Positions 22,995-31,669 of a stretch of DNA of 32,833 nt are shown here, piece after piece (the first letter of the stretch is position 1; each line of letters begins with the position of its first letter). Source of the DNA: Ruminimicrobiellum sp045223915 (GTDB lineage: Bacteria; Elusimicrobiota; Endomicrobiia; Endomicrobiales; Endomicrobiaceae); contig JBGUZU010000026.1 of assembly GCA_045223915.1 (NCBI GenBank), positions 1 to 32,833 of the forward strand. Reading direction: 5' to 3'. The position numbers and the translations under genes are program-made. The notes under the pieces were generated by a model that was given only the letters and a program-made list of their open reading frames with translations, searched no databases and had not been told where the DNA came from.

Positions 22995-23690
22995 TTAAAA
23001 CTTAACAACTTTAGGTTCTTGTGTGAAAGAATAGAAAGTTGCCGTTGCATCTTTTAAATATAAAACCTGAGTGTTGTTATCATCGGCTTTATACATTTTT
23101 TGTAAGCTTGGATAATTATCCAACATATGTTGTTTAGCTTCTATCCTGTCATCGTTTACCGCAACAGCTTCTATTCTTATCCAAGTGTTACCGTCAAAAG
23201 CACATATTTCTACTTTAGGGTTTTGTGCTATTTGTTTGGATACATTTTTTACTTTGCCGGTTTGTATATATAATTTGTCTTCAAATAAATCTATTGTTCC
23301 GAAAGGTCTTACTCTGGGTTGATCGTTTTCCACCGTTGCAAGATAATAAGTTTCGCACTTCTTTAAAAAATCATAAACCGATTGCATATCAAAATTCTCC
23401 TTGTTTGTAGTTTCTGTAACAGCTATTTCTTCTTTGTTTGTTGTATTTGAATTATTTTTGTTGAAACTTTCATCAATATTAAAAAACATAAATATGAAAA
23501 GAATAGTACCGGCTAAGAATGAAATTTTTGCCGTTTTTGTTGATACTATTTTAAAATCTACTTCTATTCCACAGAATTTATAATATAAAAAATTAAAATA
23601 GCAGAAAATTTCTAAAAATTTTTTTGTAAAAAAGAACCCCAATAAAGATATAAACAAAAAAATTATAATAACTAATTTAAAAAATATCAT
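22995..23690 (-). CDS. Membrane-anchored PPOX-fold (pyridoxamine-phosphate-oxidase-like) protein
   Basis: A 231-residue protein with an unusual two-part build. Residues 2-22 and about 55-72 are hydrophobic membrane segments, and 75-100 is a polar linker. Residues 102-231 match a small flavin-binding split-barrel of the PPOX family: CETYYLATVENDQPRVRPFG, then KLYIQTGKVKNVSKQIAQNPKVEICAF and WIRIEAVAV. Stand-alone bacterial relatives are usually only the last 130 residues, beginning at the equivalent of Met102. No ribosome site is obvious before that internal Met, and the frame is open throughout, so a genuine fusion is likely. The start codon overlaps the end of OMP paralogue 4 by four bases, implying coupled translation. 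The family binds FMN or F420 or heme; which one, and the reaction, cannot be told. Confidence 0.75.
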   Translation of the reverse strand: MIFFKLVIIIFLFISLLGFFFTKKFLEIFCYFNFLYYKFCGIEVDFKIVSTKTAKISFLAGTILFIFMFFNIDESFNKNNSNTTNKEEIAVTETTNKENFDMQSVYDFLKKCETYYLATVENDQPRVRPFGTIDLFEDKLYIQTGKVKNVSKQIAQNPKVEICAFDGNTWIRIEAVAVNDDRIEAKQHMLDNYPSLQKMYKADDNNTQVLYLKDATATFYSFTQEPKVVKF

Positions 23691-24271
23691 ATTGAATATT
23701 TATAACCTATATTAAGATGTATGGTGTACATTGAACCATGACCGGCAAAATCGTTATCGGGAATTAACCAATTATAGTATGTATATAACACTTCAACTAT
23801 TAACCATTTAGCTTCTATACCTACACCTGCACCCATATATAAACCCGAAAGACCGCTTGCATCTATCAACTTTATATCAGCATTACTGTAACCTAACTGA
23901 CCTATTATATAAACGCTGTCTATTTCTTTGTTTTCGAAAACCAATTTAGGTTTACCGGCAAGATAAAAGTTTGTCGCGGATATTTTTTGTGCTGTGTTTT
24001 CTATATCTGTTTTAAATAAATGGAAAGCACCTAAACCTAACCCTATATTTTGCCACGGATAAACAAAGAATTCTCCGCCCAAAGTGAATCCTAAATCCAC
24101 ATCTAAAATTCTGCTGTTAAAATCTATTTCGGGGATTGAAATGTTTCTGTCCATATCAAGGTAAGGTGATGCTATAATTCCGGTTTTTGCAATGAAATCC
24201 ATATTCATTTTTGCACTTACCGGTAATACACATATAGTAAGTAATAAAATTGAAAAAATGATTTTTTTCAT
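23687..24271 (-). CDS. Small outer-membrane beta-barrel protein, paralogue 4
   Basis: A 194-residue exported protein. The signal peptide MKKIIFSILLLTICVLPVSA ends at residue 20 as in the three paralogues. Shared landmarks are GGEFFVYPWQNIGLGLGAFH, TNFYLAGKPKLV, DSVYIIGQLGYS, GLYMGAGVGIE and the terminal NIGYKYSI. It is the most divergent copy and the only one on the - strand. GGAG lies about 8 bases before the ATG. Upstream are a TATAAT box (24307-24302 on the - strand) and a TTGTAA -35 at 18 bases. It is the first gene of a two-gene unit with the PPOX-fold protein. Outer-membrane location is likely; function unknown. Confidence 0.77.
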   Translation of the reverse strand: MKKIIFSILLLTICVLPVSAKMNMDFIAKTGIIASPYLDMDRNISIPEIDFNSRILDVDLGFTLGGEFFVYPWQNIGLGLGAFHLFKTDIENTAQKISATNFYLAGKPKLVFENKEIDSVYIIGQLGYSNADIKLIDASGLSGLYMGAGVGIEAKWLIVEVLYTYYNWLIPDNDFAGHGSMYTIHLNIGYKYSI

Positions 24272-24301
24272 TAGAATACTCCATGTAAAAATATTTCTTA
24301 T

Positions 24302-24331
24302 ATTATACTACAAAATTATTTCGTTTTACAA
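24302..24331 (-). promoter_or_regulatory. Promoter of OMP paralogue 4 and the PPOX gene
   Basis: Read on the - strand: TTGTAA (24331-24326), 18-base spacer, TATAAT (24307-24302). The -10 is perfect and the -35 matches four of six. Confidence 0.55.
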
Positions 24332-24400
24332 TTAAATTGATATCTTGTCGTTCCGTTGTTGTCGTTTCCAATCTTCTAATCTTTCAATCTTCTGTCGTTC

Positions 24401-25267
24401 TCATCCTCTCGGATGAAATTTCTTGTGTTGTTCTTTTAATCTTTCCTGGCTTATGTGAGTATATATTTGTGTCGTGGAAATAGAACTGTGGCCCAACATT
24501 TCCTGAACAAATCTTATATCTGCACCGCCCGTAAGTAAATGTGTGGCAAAAGAGTGTCTTAAAGTGTGGGGGGTAATGTTTTTCATTATACCGGCTTTTA
24601 TTGCTATTTGTTTAAGTTGTCTCCAAAATTCTATTCTTGAAATGGGTTTGTTTAATCTCGTTAAAAACACAAATTCCGACTTTGTATTTTTTCTTACCCT
24701 GAGATATCTTTTTAAATACAGTTGAGCTTTTTGCCCGAAAGGAACTAATCTTTCTTTGTTACCCTTACCGAAAATTTTTACAAAACATTCTTCGATATCT
24801 ATGTTTGAAAATTTTAAACTGATAAGTTCGGATACTCTTAATCCTGTAGCATATAAAAGTTCAAGCATTGCTCTGTTTCTTATTGAAAGATTATCTGTTC
24901 CGGAAACGGAATTTAAAAGTTTTGTAACTTCTTCACCTGTTAACATATCCGGCAAAATCATAGGAACTTTTGGTGCTGTAAGATATATTGTAGGATCAGT
25001 TTTTATATAATTTTCGGCAATGAGAAACTTATAAAATTGGCGGATTGATTCTATCATTCGGTAAATGCTTCTCGGTTTAAAATTCGATGTTTTAAGGTGC
25101 CACAAAAAGTCGGTTATTTCCAAATGTGTTATGTTTTCGTAATTTATTTTCTTTTCTTCCAGGAAAGACAGATAAGTGTTGAGATCTGTTCTGTAAGCAA
25201 GAGCAGTGTTTTTTGAAAGTCCTTTTTCTATCAAAATGTAATTAATAAAATCGTCAACTCTTTGCAT
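24401..25267 (-). CDS. xerD: Site-specific tyrosine recombinase XerC/XerD
   Basis: A 288-residue tyrosine recombinase of Xer length. Residues 1-85 are the SAM-like core-binding domain. The catalytic set is complete: Arg144 (ATGLRVSEL), Lys168 (FGKGNKER), His234 and Arg237 (HTLRHSFATH), His260 (MLGHSS) and the nucleophile Tyr269 (IYTHIS). Xer recombinases resolve chromosome dimers at dif, activated by FtsK. FtsK is encoded at the head of this same operon, so both partners are co-transcribed. It starts one base after the MBL hydrolase gene. XerD is favoured over XerC by general appearance only. No integrase-like context (tRNA, attachment site) is present, so a phage integrase is unlikely. Confidence 0.93.
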   Translation of the reverse strand: MQRVDDFINYILIEKGLSKNTALAYRTDLNTYLSFLEEKKINYENITHLEITDFLWHLKTSNFKPRSIYRMIESIRQFYKFLIAENYIKTDPTIYLTAPKVPMILPDMLTGEEVTKLLNSVSGTDNLSIRNRAMLELLYATGLRVSELISLKFSNIDIEECFVKIFGKGNKERLVPFGQKAQLYLKRYLRVRKNTKSEFVFLTRLNKPISRIEFWRQLKQIAIKAGIMKNITPHTLRHSFATHLLTGGADIRFVQEMLGHSSISTTQIYTHISQERLKEQHKKFHPRG

Positions 25268-25268
25268 T

Positions 25269-25892
25269 TTATTGATTAAAATACATGTTATTTTTCAGCT
25301 CGTTTTTCAGCGTGGTAAACGGTCCGTGCCCCGGGCAAATTATTGTATCGGGCGGAAGTTTTTTTATTTTTTGTAAAGATTTAATAAGTTCTTCGTAGTC
25401 ACCGCCGTACAAATCTGTTCTTCCTATAGAATTTTTAAAAACCGTATCACCCGCAAAAAGAACATCGTTTATCAGAATACATATTGATCCTTGACTATGA
25501 CCCGGAGTATGAATAACCGAATATTTGCAAAAAGAAGTTTCTATAGTTTCTTCTTTATCAAAAATAATATCGGCATCATTTATTATTGTGGGACTACCTA
25601 TTATCGTTGAAAAGTTTTTGCCGGCATCCGAAAGCATTTCGGTATCATCTTTATGAATTGCTAAAGGAATGTTATATTTTTCTCTTATAATATCATCCGA
25701 AAATGTGTGATCGAAATGTCCGTGGGTGTTTATTAAAAGTTCGGGTTTTAATTTAAGTTTTTCTATTTTATCGATTACTTTTTTGCCGTCTTGACCGGGA
25801 TCAATAATAATAGCTTTTTTTGAAGTATCATCATAAACAATATAACAATTTTCTTGAAATTCGCCTGATAAAATAAATTCTGTTTTTATCAT
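25269..25892 (-). CDS. MBL-fold metallo-hydrolase (glyoxalase II-like)
   Basis: A 207-residue metallo-beta-lactamase-fold hydrolase. The metal motif THGHFDH gives His57, His59, Asp61 and His62. Further ligands are likely in HTPGHSQGS, FAGDTVF (Asp) and CPGHGP near the C-terminus. This short class with GGDYEELIKSL is often annotated as hydroxyacylglutathione hydrolase-like. True glyoxalase II needs a C-terminal glutathione-binding domain that is missing here, so a thioesterase or lactonase of unknown substrate is the safer call. It is cytoplasmic, with one-base gaps to pgsA upstream and xerD downstream. Confidence 0.88.
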   Translation of the reverse strand: MIKTEFILSGEFQENCYIVYDDTSKKAIIIDPGQDGKKVIDKIEKLKLKPELLINTHGHFDHTFSDDIIREKYNIPLAIHKDDTEMLSDAGKNFSTIIGSPTIINDADIIFDKEETIETSFCKYSVIHTPGHSQGSICILINDVLFAGDTVFKNSIGRTDLYGGDYEELIKSLQKIKKLPPDTIICPGHGPFTTLKNELKNNMYFNQ

Positions 25893-25893
25893 T

Positions 25894-26514
25894 TTATTTT
25901 TGGTCTATAAATATTTTTTTATGTGAGATTATATAGTTTATACCGGAATACAATGTAAATATTGTTGCTATTAACATTAACCAATAAGGAGCATGAACCA
26001 ATACAAGACCAAAAAAGTGTTGCCAACCGGTACTTTCCAACAATTCATAAGGCGATGTGGAATAAAATTTCATTATTGCCGAATTTACCGATAAAATAAC
26101 AAGAATTGTTATAATAGCAATCATTTGAGAAGTTGTTTTTACTTTACCTGCCATACTTGCGGGTATTATTATATTTTTTGAAGCGGCTATCGAACGAAGA
26201 CCCGTAATAATAAATTCTCTTGCAATTATACAAATTACCATCCATGCCGGAATATTCAAAGTATAAATTCCGACAAACAGGATAAATGCCGAAGTTACAA
26301 GAAGTTTGTCTGCCAAAGGATCAAGAAATATTCCCAAAGTTGTTATCATGTTTTGTTTTCTTGCAATAACACCGTCATAATAATCCGTTATCGAAGCTGC
26401 AATGAAAACAAGCAAAGCAAAAACATTTGTCCAAAAAGAACCTATTATTACAAGAATAATAAATACAGGCACAAGTAAAACTCTTAAAACTGTTAATTTG
26501 TTTGCTAAATTCAT
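25894..26514 (-). CDS. pgsA: CDP-diacylglycerol-glycerol-3-phosphate 3-phosphatidyltransferase
   Basis: A 206-residue integral membrane enzyme that makes phosphatidylglycerol phosphate, the precursor of phosphatidylglycerol. The CDP-alcohol phosphotransferase motif is exact: Asp44-x2-Asp47-Gly48-x2-Ala51-Arg52-x8-Gly61-x3-Asp65-x3-Asp69 (DYYDGVIAR ... GIFLDPLADK). About six membrane helices follow the N-terminal ANKLTVLRV. A long loop of about 25 residues (NSAIMKFYSTSPYELLESTG) precedes the last helices. It lies 38 bases downstream of rimO, the largest gap inside the operon. Confidence 0.94.
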   Translation of the reverse strand: MNLANKLTVLRVLLVPVFIILVIIGSFWTNVFALLVFIAASITDYYDGVIARKQNMITTLGIFLDPLADKLLVTSAFILFVGIYTLNIPAWMVICIIAREFIITGLRSIAASKNIIIPASMAGKVKTTSQMIAIITILVILSVNSAIMKFYSTSPYELLESTGWQHFFGLVLVHAPYWLMLIATIFTLYSGINYIISHKKIFIDQK

Positions 26515-26552
26515 AAATAAATCCTTACAATTAATTAAAAATTAATTATACA

Positions 26553-27851
26553 TTATTTTGCAATTAAATCGTAGTCTTTATAATCTTTTATTGTGATTTC
26601 GGTAAATTTGCCCAACTCTATATTTTTGTTTTTGTTAACTATAATTGTGTTATCAATTTCCGGTGCCTGGAAGTAAGCTCTGCAATAAATTTTGTTTTTT
26701 GAAACAGTTTCCGGTAATACTTCAAAAGTTTTGCCTATTTTTTCTTTATTGTTCTTTTCTACATTTTTAAATTGTGCCGATGCAAGAAGTTGAACTCTTT
26801 TTTCTATAATTTGCTGAGAAATTTTATTCTTTAATTTATAAGATTTGGCAAGTTTTTGATCGGAATATCCGAATATTCCGACATGTTCAAAGTAGTTTTG
26901 TTTTATAAAAGATAAAAGTTCTTTAAAGTCTGTTTCCGTTTCGTTGGGAAACCCCGTTATTAAGGAAGTTCTTAATGTTATGTTCGGAAAATCTTTTTTT
27001 ATGTTTTCTATAATTTGTTTTGTGTTTATAGGTCTTTTCATGTTTTTTAAAACATTCTTGCTTATATGTTGTATGGGAATATCAATATAGTTGCAAATGT
27101 TTTCCGTTTCATATATTGTTTCCAATAATTCTTTTGTTATTGTTGACGGATAAGCATACAATAATCTTATCCATTTAAGTTGCTTTATCTTGGATAACTC
27201 TTTTAATAATTTTGCTAATGAAAGTTTGCCGTATATATCTGTTCCGTAAGATGTGGTATCCTGGGCTATTACATTAAGTTCTTGTATTCCCGCATCCGCA
27301 AGAGCTTTAGCTTCATCTGTTATTGATTTTATCGGCCTGCTTACGAAGTTTCCTCTTAAGTTGGGAATTATGCAATAACTGCATCTGTGGTTACAACCTT
27401 CAGCTATTTTTATATATGTTGAAGGTAAGTCTGTAGACAAAACTCTTGATTTAAAAGTGTTTACTCCGCCTGCACAACTTGTGTCTGCAAATGTTTTGTT
27501 CTTCTTTATAAGTTTAACTATTTTGTCGAAGTTTCCCGTTCCCACATAGCCGTCTATAAAAGGATAATCTTTTTGCATTTTCTCCTGCAAAAGTTGAGCC
27601 AGACAACCTGAAACATATATTTTTAAATTTTTATTTTGTTGTTTTAAAAGTCCCGCTTGTTGTATTTGATAATGAGATTCGGCTTGTGCGTCTTGTATGA
27701 ATGAACAAGTATGAATTATTATGATATCTGTTTTTGATAAATCGTTGGATATTTCATATCCTTCTTTTAAAAATAAACCTATTACGGATTCTGCTTCAAC
27801 TGTATTTTTTGAACATCCTAAAGTGATGAAAGATACTTTATTGTTTTTCAA
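26553..27851 (-). CDS. rimO: Ribosomal protein S12 methylthiotransferase RimO
   Basis: A 432-residue radical-SAM methylthiotransferase. RimO adds a methylthio group to the conserved aspartate of ribosomal protein S12. The UPF0004 domain holds the auxiliary cluster cysteines Cys13 (ITLGCSKN), Cys49 (HTCSF) and Cys83 (SGCLAQ). The radical-SAM cluster is Cys153, Cys157, Cys160 in EGCNHRCSYCIIP, and a TRAM domain closes the C-terminus (about 370-430). LGCSKNTVEAE and the RGNFVSRPI segment favour RimO over MiaB. It starts two bases after the rodZ-like gene and probably depends on translational coupling. Confidence 0.94.
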   Translation of the reverse strand: MKNNKVSFITLGCSKNTVEAESVIGLFLKEGYEISNDLSKTDIIIIHTCSFIQDAQAESHYQIQQAGLLKQQNKNLKIYVSGCLAQLLQEKMQKDYPFIDGYVGTGNFDKIVKLIKKNKTFADTSCAGGVNTFKSRVLSTDLPSTYIKIAEGCNHRCSYCIIPNLRGNFVSRPIKSITDEAKALADAGIQELNVIAQDTTSYGTDIYGKLSLAKLLKELSKIKQLKWIRLLYAYPSTITKELLETIYETENICNYIDIPIQHISKNVLKNMKRPINTKQIIENIKKDFPNITLRTSLITGFPNETETDFKELLSFIKQNYFEHVGIFGYSDQKLAKSYKLKNKISQQIIEKRVQLLASAQFKNVEKNNKEKIGKTFEVLPETVSKNKIYCRAYFQAPEIDNTIIVNKNKNIELGKFTEITIKDYKDYDLIAK

Positions 27852-27853
27852 TA

Positions 27854-28567
27854 TTAATCTCTTTTTAATGTTATTGTATTTACTTTACTGCCGGAAGCAC
27901 CTTTGGAAATATCTACGAGCTTGTCGTTGAAATAAACTTCTATTCCGTCAATATTTCCGATCTTGATGTTGAATTCTTGTTTTGTTGTCGCTTCAAAAGT
28001 TTTATCTTTTGCCAAAATGCTTTCAAAAAGTTTTTTGTCGTCACCTACAACTTTTAACCAAGTATCGGAAATTGCTTTAATATAAAGTTTTTGCTCTGTT
28101 TGTTGCGGTACAACAGGTGTGTTTTTTTGTTCTTTTTTCGTTACTGCTTGAGTGACGGTTTCCGTGTTAACAGTAGCTTTTTTTGTAGGAATAAGCATAA
28201 TTATTATGCAGATAACAAGAACAGCTATAAGAGCATATCCCACGTAAATAAGTGTTTGTTTGTTTTTTTTATAAAATTCAATAAATTTGTTTTCTACATT
28301 ATTACTGCTTTGTTTAAATAAATCTTCTTGTTGATCCAATTTTGATTGCTCATACATATTTGTCATTTCAACAGGATCTAAAGATAAAAATAAAGCATAG
28401 GTTTTTAAGAAATTTTTATAATAAAGTTCCGCAGGAAAAGCGGATACATTATCGTTTTCAAGACCTTCAATGTATTCTTTTTTTATTTTGGTGGTTTTGT
28501 GTACTCTATCGACAGAATATCTTTTTTTCTTTCTTGCCTGTTGTAAAACTTTTCCGGGACCGTTCAT
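27854..28567 (-). CDS. rodZ: RodZ-like membrane protein (HTH, TM, DUF4115)
   Basis: A 237-residue protein with RodZ architecture. The cytoplasmic helix-turn-helix spans about residues 5-70 (GKVLQQARKKKRYSVDRVHKTTKIKKEYIEGLE, the HTH_25 type that binds MreB in known RodZ). A polar linker follows, then one membrane segment at 106-126. A periplasmic beta-domain of the DUF4115 type occupies about 160-237, containing ISDTWLKVVGDDKKLFES. RodZ organises rod-shaped cell-wall growth. The Q/T/K-rich linker after the membrane is typical. It sits between lolA and rimO with spacings of 9 and 2 bases. No mre genes are in the window, so the symbol rests on architecture. Confidence 0.85.
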   Translation of the reverse strand: MNGPGKVLQQARKKKRYSVDRVHKTTKIKKEYIEGLENDNVSAFPAELYYKNFLKTYALFLSLDPVEMTNMYEQSKLDQQEDLFKQSSNNVENKFIEFYKKNKQTLIYVGYALIAVLVICIIIMLIPTKKATVNTETVTQAVTKKEQKNTPVVPQQTEQKLYIKAISDTWLKVVGDDKKLFESILAKDKTFEATTKQEFNIKIGNIDGIEVYFNDKLVDISKGASGSKVNTITLKRD

Positions 28568-28576
28568 AATAAACCT

Positions 28577-29239
28577 CTATAACTCTATAACATCAACATT
28601 TTTCGGTGCCGTAAATTTGAATATATCGTTTGAAAAATTGTTGTTGAGTTTATAATTTGTTAACTTTACATCTACTATAAAATTACCGTTATTAAAAGAA
28701 GTTTTTGTTATTAAAGAAGAACTTTTTCCAACGGTAATAGTCAAATTCCATTTTTCTTTTTCATTTATCGGTTTTATTAAAAAAGAATAATCTACATTCG
28801 TTTCTTCTTTAAGTTCTATAATATAATCTTTTTTTAATGATTTCCAATTTTGAGCAAATTTAAATACCGATGTTAACAACATATCACTGTTTATAACATC
28901 TTTCCATTTTTCAACTATAGCTTGTCTGTTATCCGGAACATAAGTTGTAATATGTTTGCCGTCTATATAAGAAAATTGTTTTGTTGGTGTTGTTTGCCCC
29001 AAATAAATATAATTTTGTTTTTTATGTCTGAATATACCGCCGGAAACAAATTGCTCGTCGGTTGAAAGATAAGTTAATGTTTGTGTGTAGTCTGCCTGTA
29101 AATCTTTTATTGCTGAATCTTGCTTTTCTAATTTTGATAAAACAGCATCTATATTCTGTTGTTTCGGTGTTTCACACAGAACTGCGGATACACATATAAA
29201 CAATATAATGACGGTTGATACAAATTTTTTAGTTATCAT
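28577..29239 (-). CDS. lolA: Outer-membrane lipoprotein carrier protein LolA
   Basis: A 220-residue exported protein of the LolA/LolB fold. The signal peptide (about 1-22, KKFVSTVIILFICVSAVLC) has a Cys at its end followed by ETPKQQ; LolA is soluble, so this Cys probably does not make it a lipoprotein. The mature part shows the LolA pattern LQADYTQTLTYLSTDEQFVSGGIFRHKKQ, PTKQFSYIDGKHITTYVPDNRQA and a C-terminal FKFTAPKNVDVIEL, consistent with the hydrophobic half-barrel. It carries lipoproteins across the periplasm, so the organism has an outer membrane. Its start codon lies inside the end of ftsK (11-base overlap). Confidence 0.9.
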   Translation of the reverse strand: MITKKFVSTVIILFICVSAVLCETPKQQNIDAVLSKLEKQDSAIKDLQADYTQTLTYLSTDEQFVSGGIFRHKKQNYIYLGQTTPTKQFSYIDGKHITTYVPDNRQAIVEKWKDVINSDMLLTSVFKFAQNWKSLKKDYIIELKEETNVDYSFLIKPINEKEKWNLTITVGKSSSLITKTSFNNGNFIVDVKLTNYKLNNNFSNDIFKFTAPKNVDVIEL

Positions 29240-31508
29240 TTATTCTTAAATAATCCTCTACTAAATTATAGTTTATTTCCCAGCGATTTGTCCCTTCCGG
29301 TTTATGAATAAAACCTCTTACTTCCAATACACTTAATATATTTGATGCTCTTGCAGACCCGCCGAACTGTGCTTTTAACAAATCCTGCGATATTCTTCTT
29401 CTTTCAAGAATAAGTTTAAGTGCGGGTATAAGATCTTTTTCGGCTTTATCTGCCGCGGTTGCCGCGGCCGCTTGGCTTACTTCATGAACTAAAGGTTCAT
29501 AGAATTTAGGGAAATCCTGGTCTGCTATAAATTTTACCACTTGTTCAATTTCTTTAGAAGAAACAAATGCACCCTGAAGTCTTACCGGTCTCGGTTCGGA
29601 AGGAGGTAAGAATAACATATCTCCTTTACCTATCAAGCTTTCCGCGCCTATGGTATCAAGTATAACTTTAGAATCTACAGCAGATACCGTTTGGAACGAT
29701 TGTCTTGCAGGGAAATTAGCTTTAATGGTTCCCGTTATAACATTTACGGTAGGTCTTTGTGTTGCAAGTATCAAATGTATTCCGACCGCTCTTGCCATTT
29801 GTGCAAGTCTTTGAATGGAATCTTCAATTTCTTTTGAAGCTACCATCATCAAATCAGCCAACTCATCTATAATAACGATTATGTAGTAATCTTTATCTCC
29901 GCCTTCAGCAACCATTTTTGCATTGTAATCCTCAATGTTTCTAACCATATTGGATGCGTATTTTTCGTATCTTTCTTCCATAACTTTAACCAACTTCTTT
30001 AATGCATCGGAAGCTTCGTTAGGTCTTGTAATAACATCTGCATCTTCTGCCATACAACAAGGATTATATAAGTGAGGGATCTGTTTATATGCGGTCATTT
30101 CCACTCTTTTAGGATCTATCAACATAAACTTAACTTCATCGGGTCTTGCCTTATACAATATAGATAAAATAATATTGTGCACACCGACACTTTTTCCCGA
30201 ACCGGTGGCTCCGGCAATAAGTAAGTGAGGCATTTTGGCTAAGTTGGAAATATATCCGCTTCCGTCCGTTTTTGTTCCTACGGCTAACGTTAATAAAGAT
30301 TTTGAATCTTTAAATTCTTTTGTGTCTATAATATCTCTTAAACTTACCATTGATGCTTTCGGGTTAGGTATTTCTATACCGACTGCCGATTTTTCCGGTA
30401 CCGGTTCAATTCTTATTGCCGCTGTTTTCATGGCAAGAGAAATATCGTCCATTATATTCATTACCGACTGCATTTTCGTTCCCGGTGCAAGAACTATATC
30501 GTATCTTGTAATAACAGGACCCGGTATAATATCTTGAACAACTGCATCAATTCTGAAAGATTTTAATGCTTCTCTTAATGCTTCGGCTCTTTCCTGAAGT
30601 TCCGATTCGTTTATTTGCGTGTTTAAAGAACCTTCTCTTAAAAGAGTTACCGGAGGCAAGGTATAACTGAATGTTTTTGTATCTATTTTTTCCTGTTTTA
30701 CTATAGGTTTCGGTTCTGTTACAGGTTCGGATTCTTGTTGCTCTTGTTCAGCTTCTTTTTCTTCCTCTTGCGGTTGTTGTACCTGTATTTTCTTTTGTTC
30801 TTCCGTTCTTGCAGCTTTCACTTGTTCTTGAACAAAATCTTCTTTGTCATCTTTTTTTGCAGGTTGTCTGCTATCTATAATTCTGGGCTTTTCCGTTTGT
30901 TCAAAAGGCGTTTCTTCTTCCTGTTCTTTTTTAGCTCTGTTATTAACAATTGTAGGTTTATCTTGTTTTTTCGCTTTTCTGTATTCGTACCATTGTTTGA
31001 TATCTTCAATGGTAGATTTTGCTATATATTTAGCTAATTTAAATAAAGATATTCTAAAGAAAGCTGCAATAAAAAATATAAAACATATACCTACTATTGC
31101 GATTGAACCCCAATTACCGAAAAATTTCAAAAAGAAAGGATATAATGTGTTGCCCAACCAACCGCCGTCTTGAAATTTCAGGTTAAATATACTCTTTATT
31201 AATGAAAATAAAATTGATGATAAAGTAACGGAAACTATTGCCAAAACCAAATCGATTCTTGTTCTTAATATTGTTGAAGTTATGAAATACAGTATACCGA
31301 ACCAAAATAAAATGATAGGAATTATATATGATGAAGCTCCGAAAGAACTAAACATTATACTTGATAATGCTTCACCAACTATGCCTGTATCGCTTGCCGA
31401 TATTAAAGCATACAATAAGAAAAAAGATATTGCGCAACATATACAACCCAATAACAATCTTTTACTTTTTTTATATTCTTCCAATTGTTTTTTTGTTTGT
31501 TTAGCCAT
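29229..31508 (-). CDS. ftsK: DNA translocase FtsK/SpoIIIE
   Basis: A 759-residue septal DNA pump. Four membrane segments lie in residues 18-160. A low-complexity Lys/Glu/Gln/Pro linker spans about 170-275, shorter than that of E. coli FtsK. The alpha-beta motor follows, with Walker A GATGSGKS (433-440) and Walker B IIVIIDELADLMM (Asp548, Glu549). A gamma winged-helix domain (about 690-755, RRISQDLLKAQFGGSARAS) normally reads KOPS-type polar sequences and activates XerD. It heads the seven-gene operon that ends with xerD. A run of - strand promoter-like repeats lies immediately upstream. Confidence 0.96.
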   Translation of the reverse strand: MAKQTKKQLEEYKKSKRLLLGCICCAISFFLLYALISASDTGIVGEALSSIMFSSFGASSYIIPIILFWFGILYFITSTILRTRIDLVLAIVSVTLSSILFSLIKSIFNLKFQDGGWLGNTLYPFFLKFFGNWGSIAIVGICFIFFIAAFFRISLFKLAKYIAKSTIEDIKQWYEYRKAKKQDKPTIVNNRAKKEQEEETPFEQTEKPRIIDSRQPAKKDDKEDFVQEQVKAARTEEQKKIQVQQPQEEEKEAEQEQQESEPVTEPKPIVKQEKIDTKTFSYTLPPVTLLREGSLNTQINESELQERAEALREALKSFRIDAVVQDIIPGPVITRYDIVLAPGTKMQSVMNIMDDISLAMKTAAIRIEPVPEKSAVGIEIPNPKASMVSLRDIIDTKEFKDSKSLLTLAVGTKTDGSGYISNLAKMPHLLIAGATGSGKSVGVHNIILSILYKARPDEVKFMLIDPKRVEMTAYKQIPHLYNPCCMAEDADVITRPNEASDALKKLVKVMEERYEKYASNMVRNIEDYNAKMVAEGGDKDYYIIVIIDELADLMMVASKEIEDSIQRLAQMARAVGIHLILATQRPTVNVITGTIKANFPARQSFQTVSAVDSKVILDTIGAESLIGKGDMLFLPPSEPRPVRLQGAFVSSKEIEQVVKFIADQDFPKFYEPLVHEVSQAAAATAADKAEKDLIPALKLILERRRISQDLLKAQFGGSARASNILSVLEVRGFIHKPEGTNRWEINYNLVEDYLRINDN

Positions 31509-31532
31509 AAATTTTACCTATGTTTTAAATTA

Positions 31533-31558
31533 CAAAATATTATAACAAAATATTATAA
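31533..31558 (-). promoter_or_regulatory. Tandem 13-base repeat with two extended -10 boxes upstream of ftsK
   Basis: CAAAATATTATAA occurs twice head to tail (31533-31545, 31546-31558). On the - strand each copy reads TGTTATAAT, an extended -10 (TGnTATAAT). No good -35 accompanies either. They lie 25-50 bases before the ftsK ATG, so two alternative start points for the operon are possible. Confidence 0.5.
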
Positions 31559-31669
31559 CAAAAAAAACATAGCAACATGTATATACTATTTAGATGGTTT
31601 AAATGCGCGTATTTAAAAAATTTCACAAAAATTTCACAATGTTTTCGGGAATAATTTTCATAAAAGAGT

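Noticed and set aside
24401..25267. Phage or island integrase
   Set aside because: Length and motifs are Xer-like, the gene is embedded in a housekeeping operon with ftsK, and no tRNA or direct-repeat attachment site is visible.
25269..25892. True glyoxalase II
   Set aside because: The C-terminal glutathione-binding domain is missing; only the MBL core is present.
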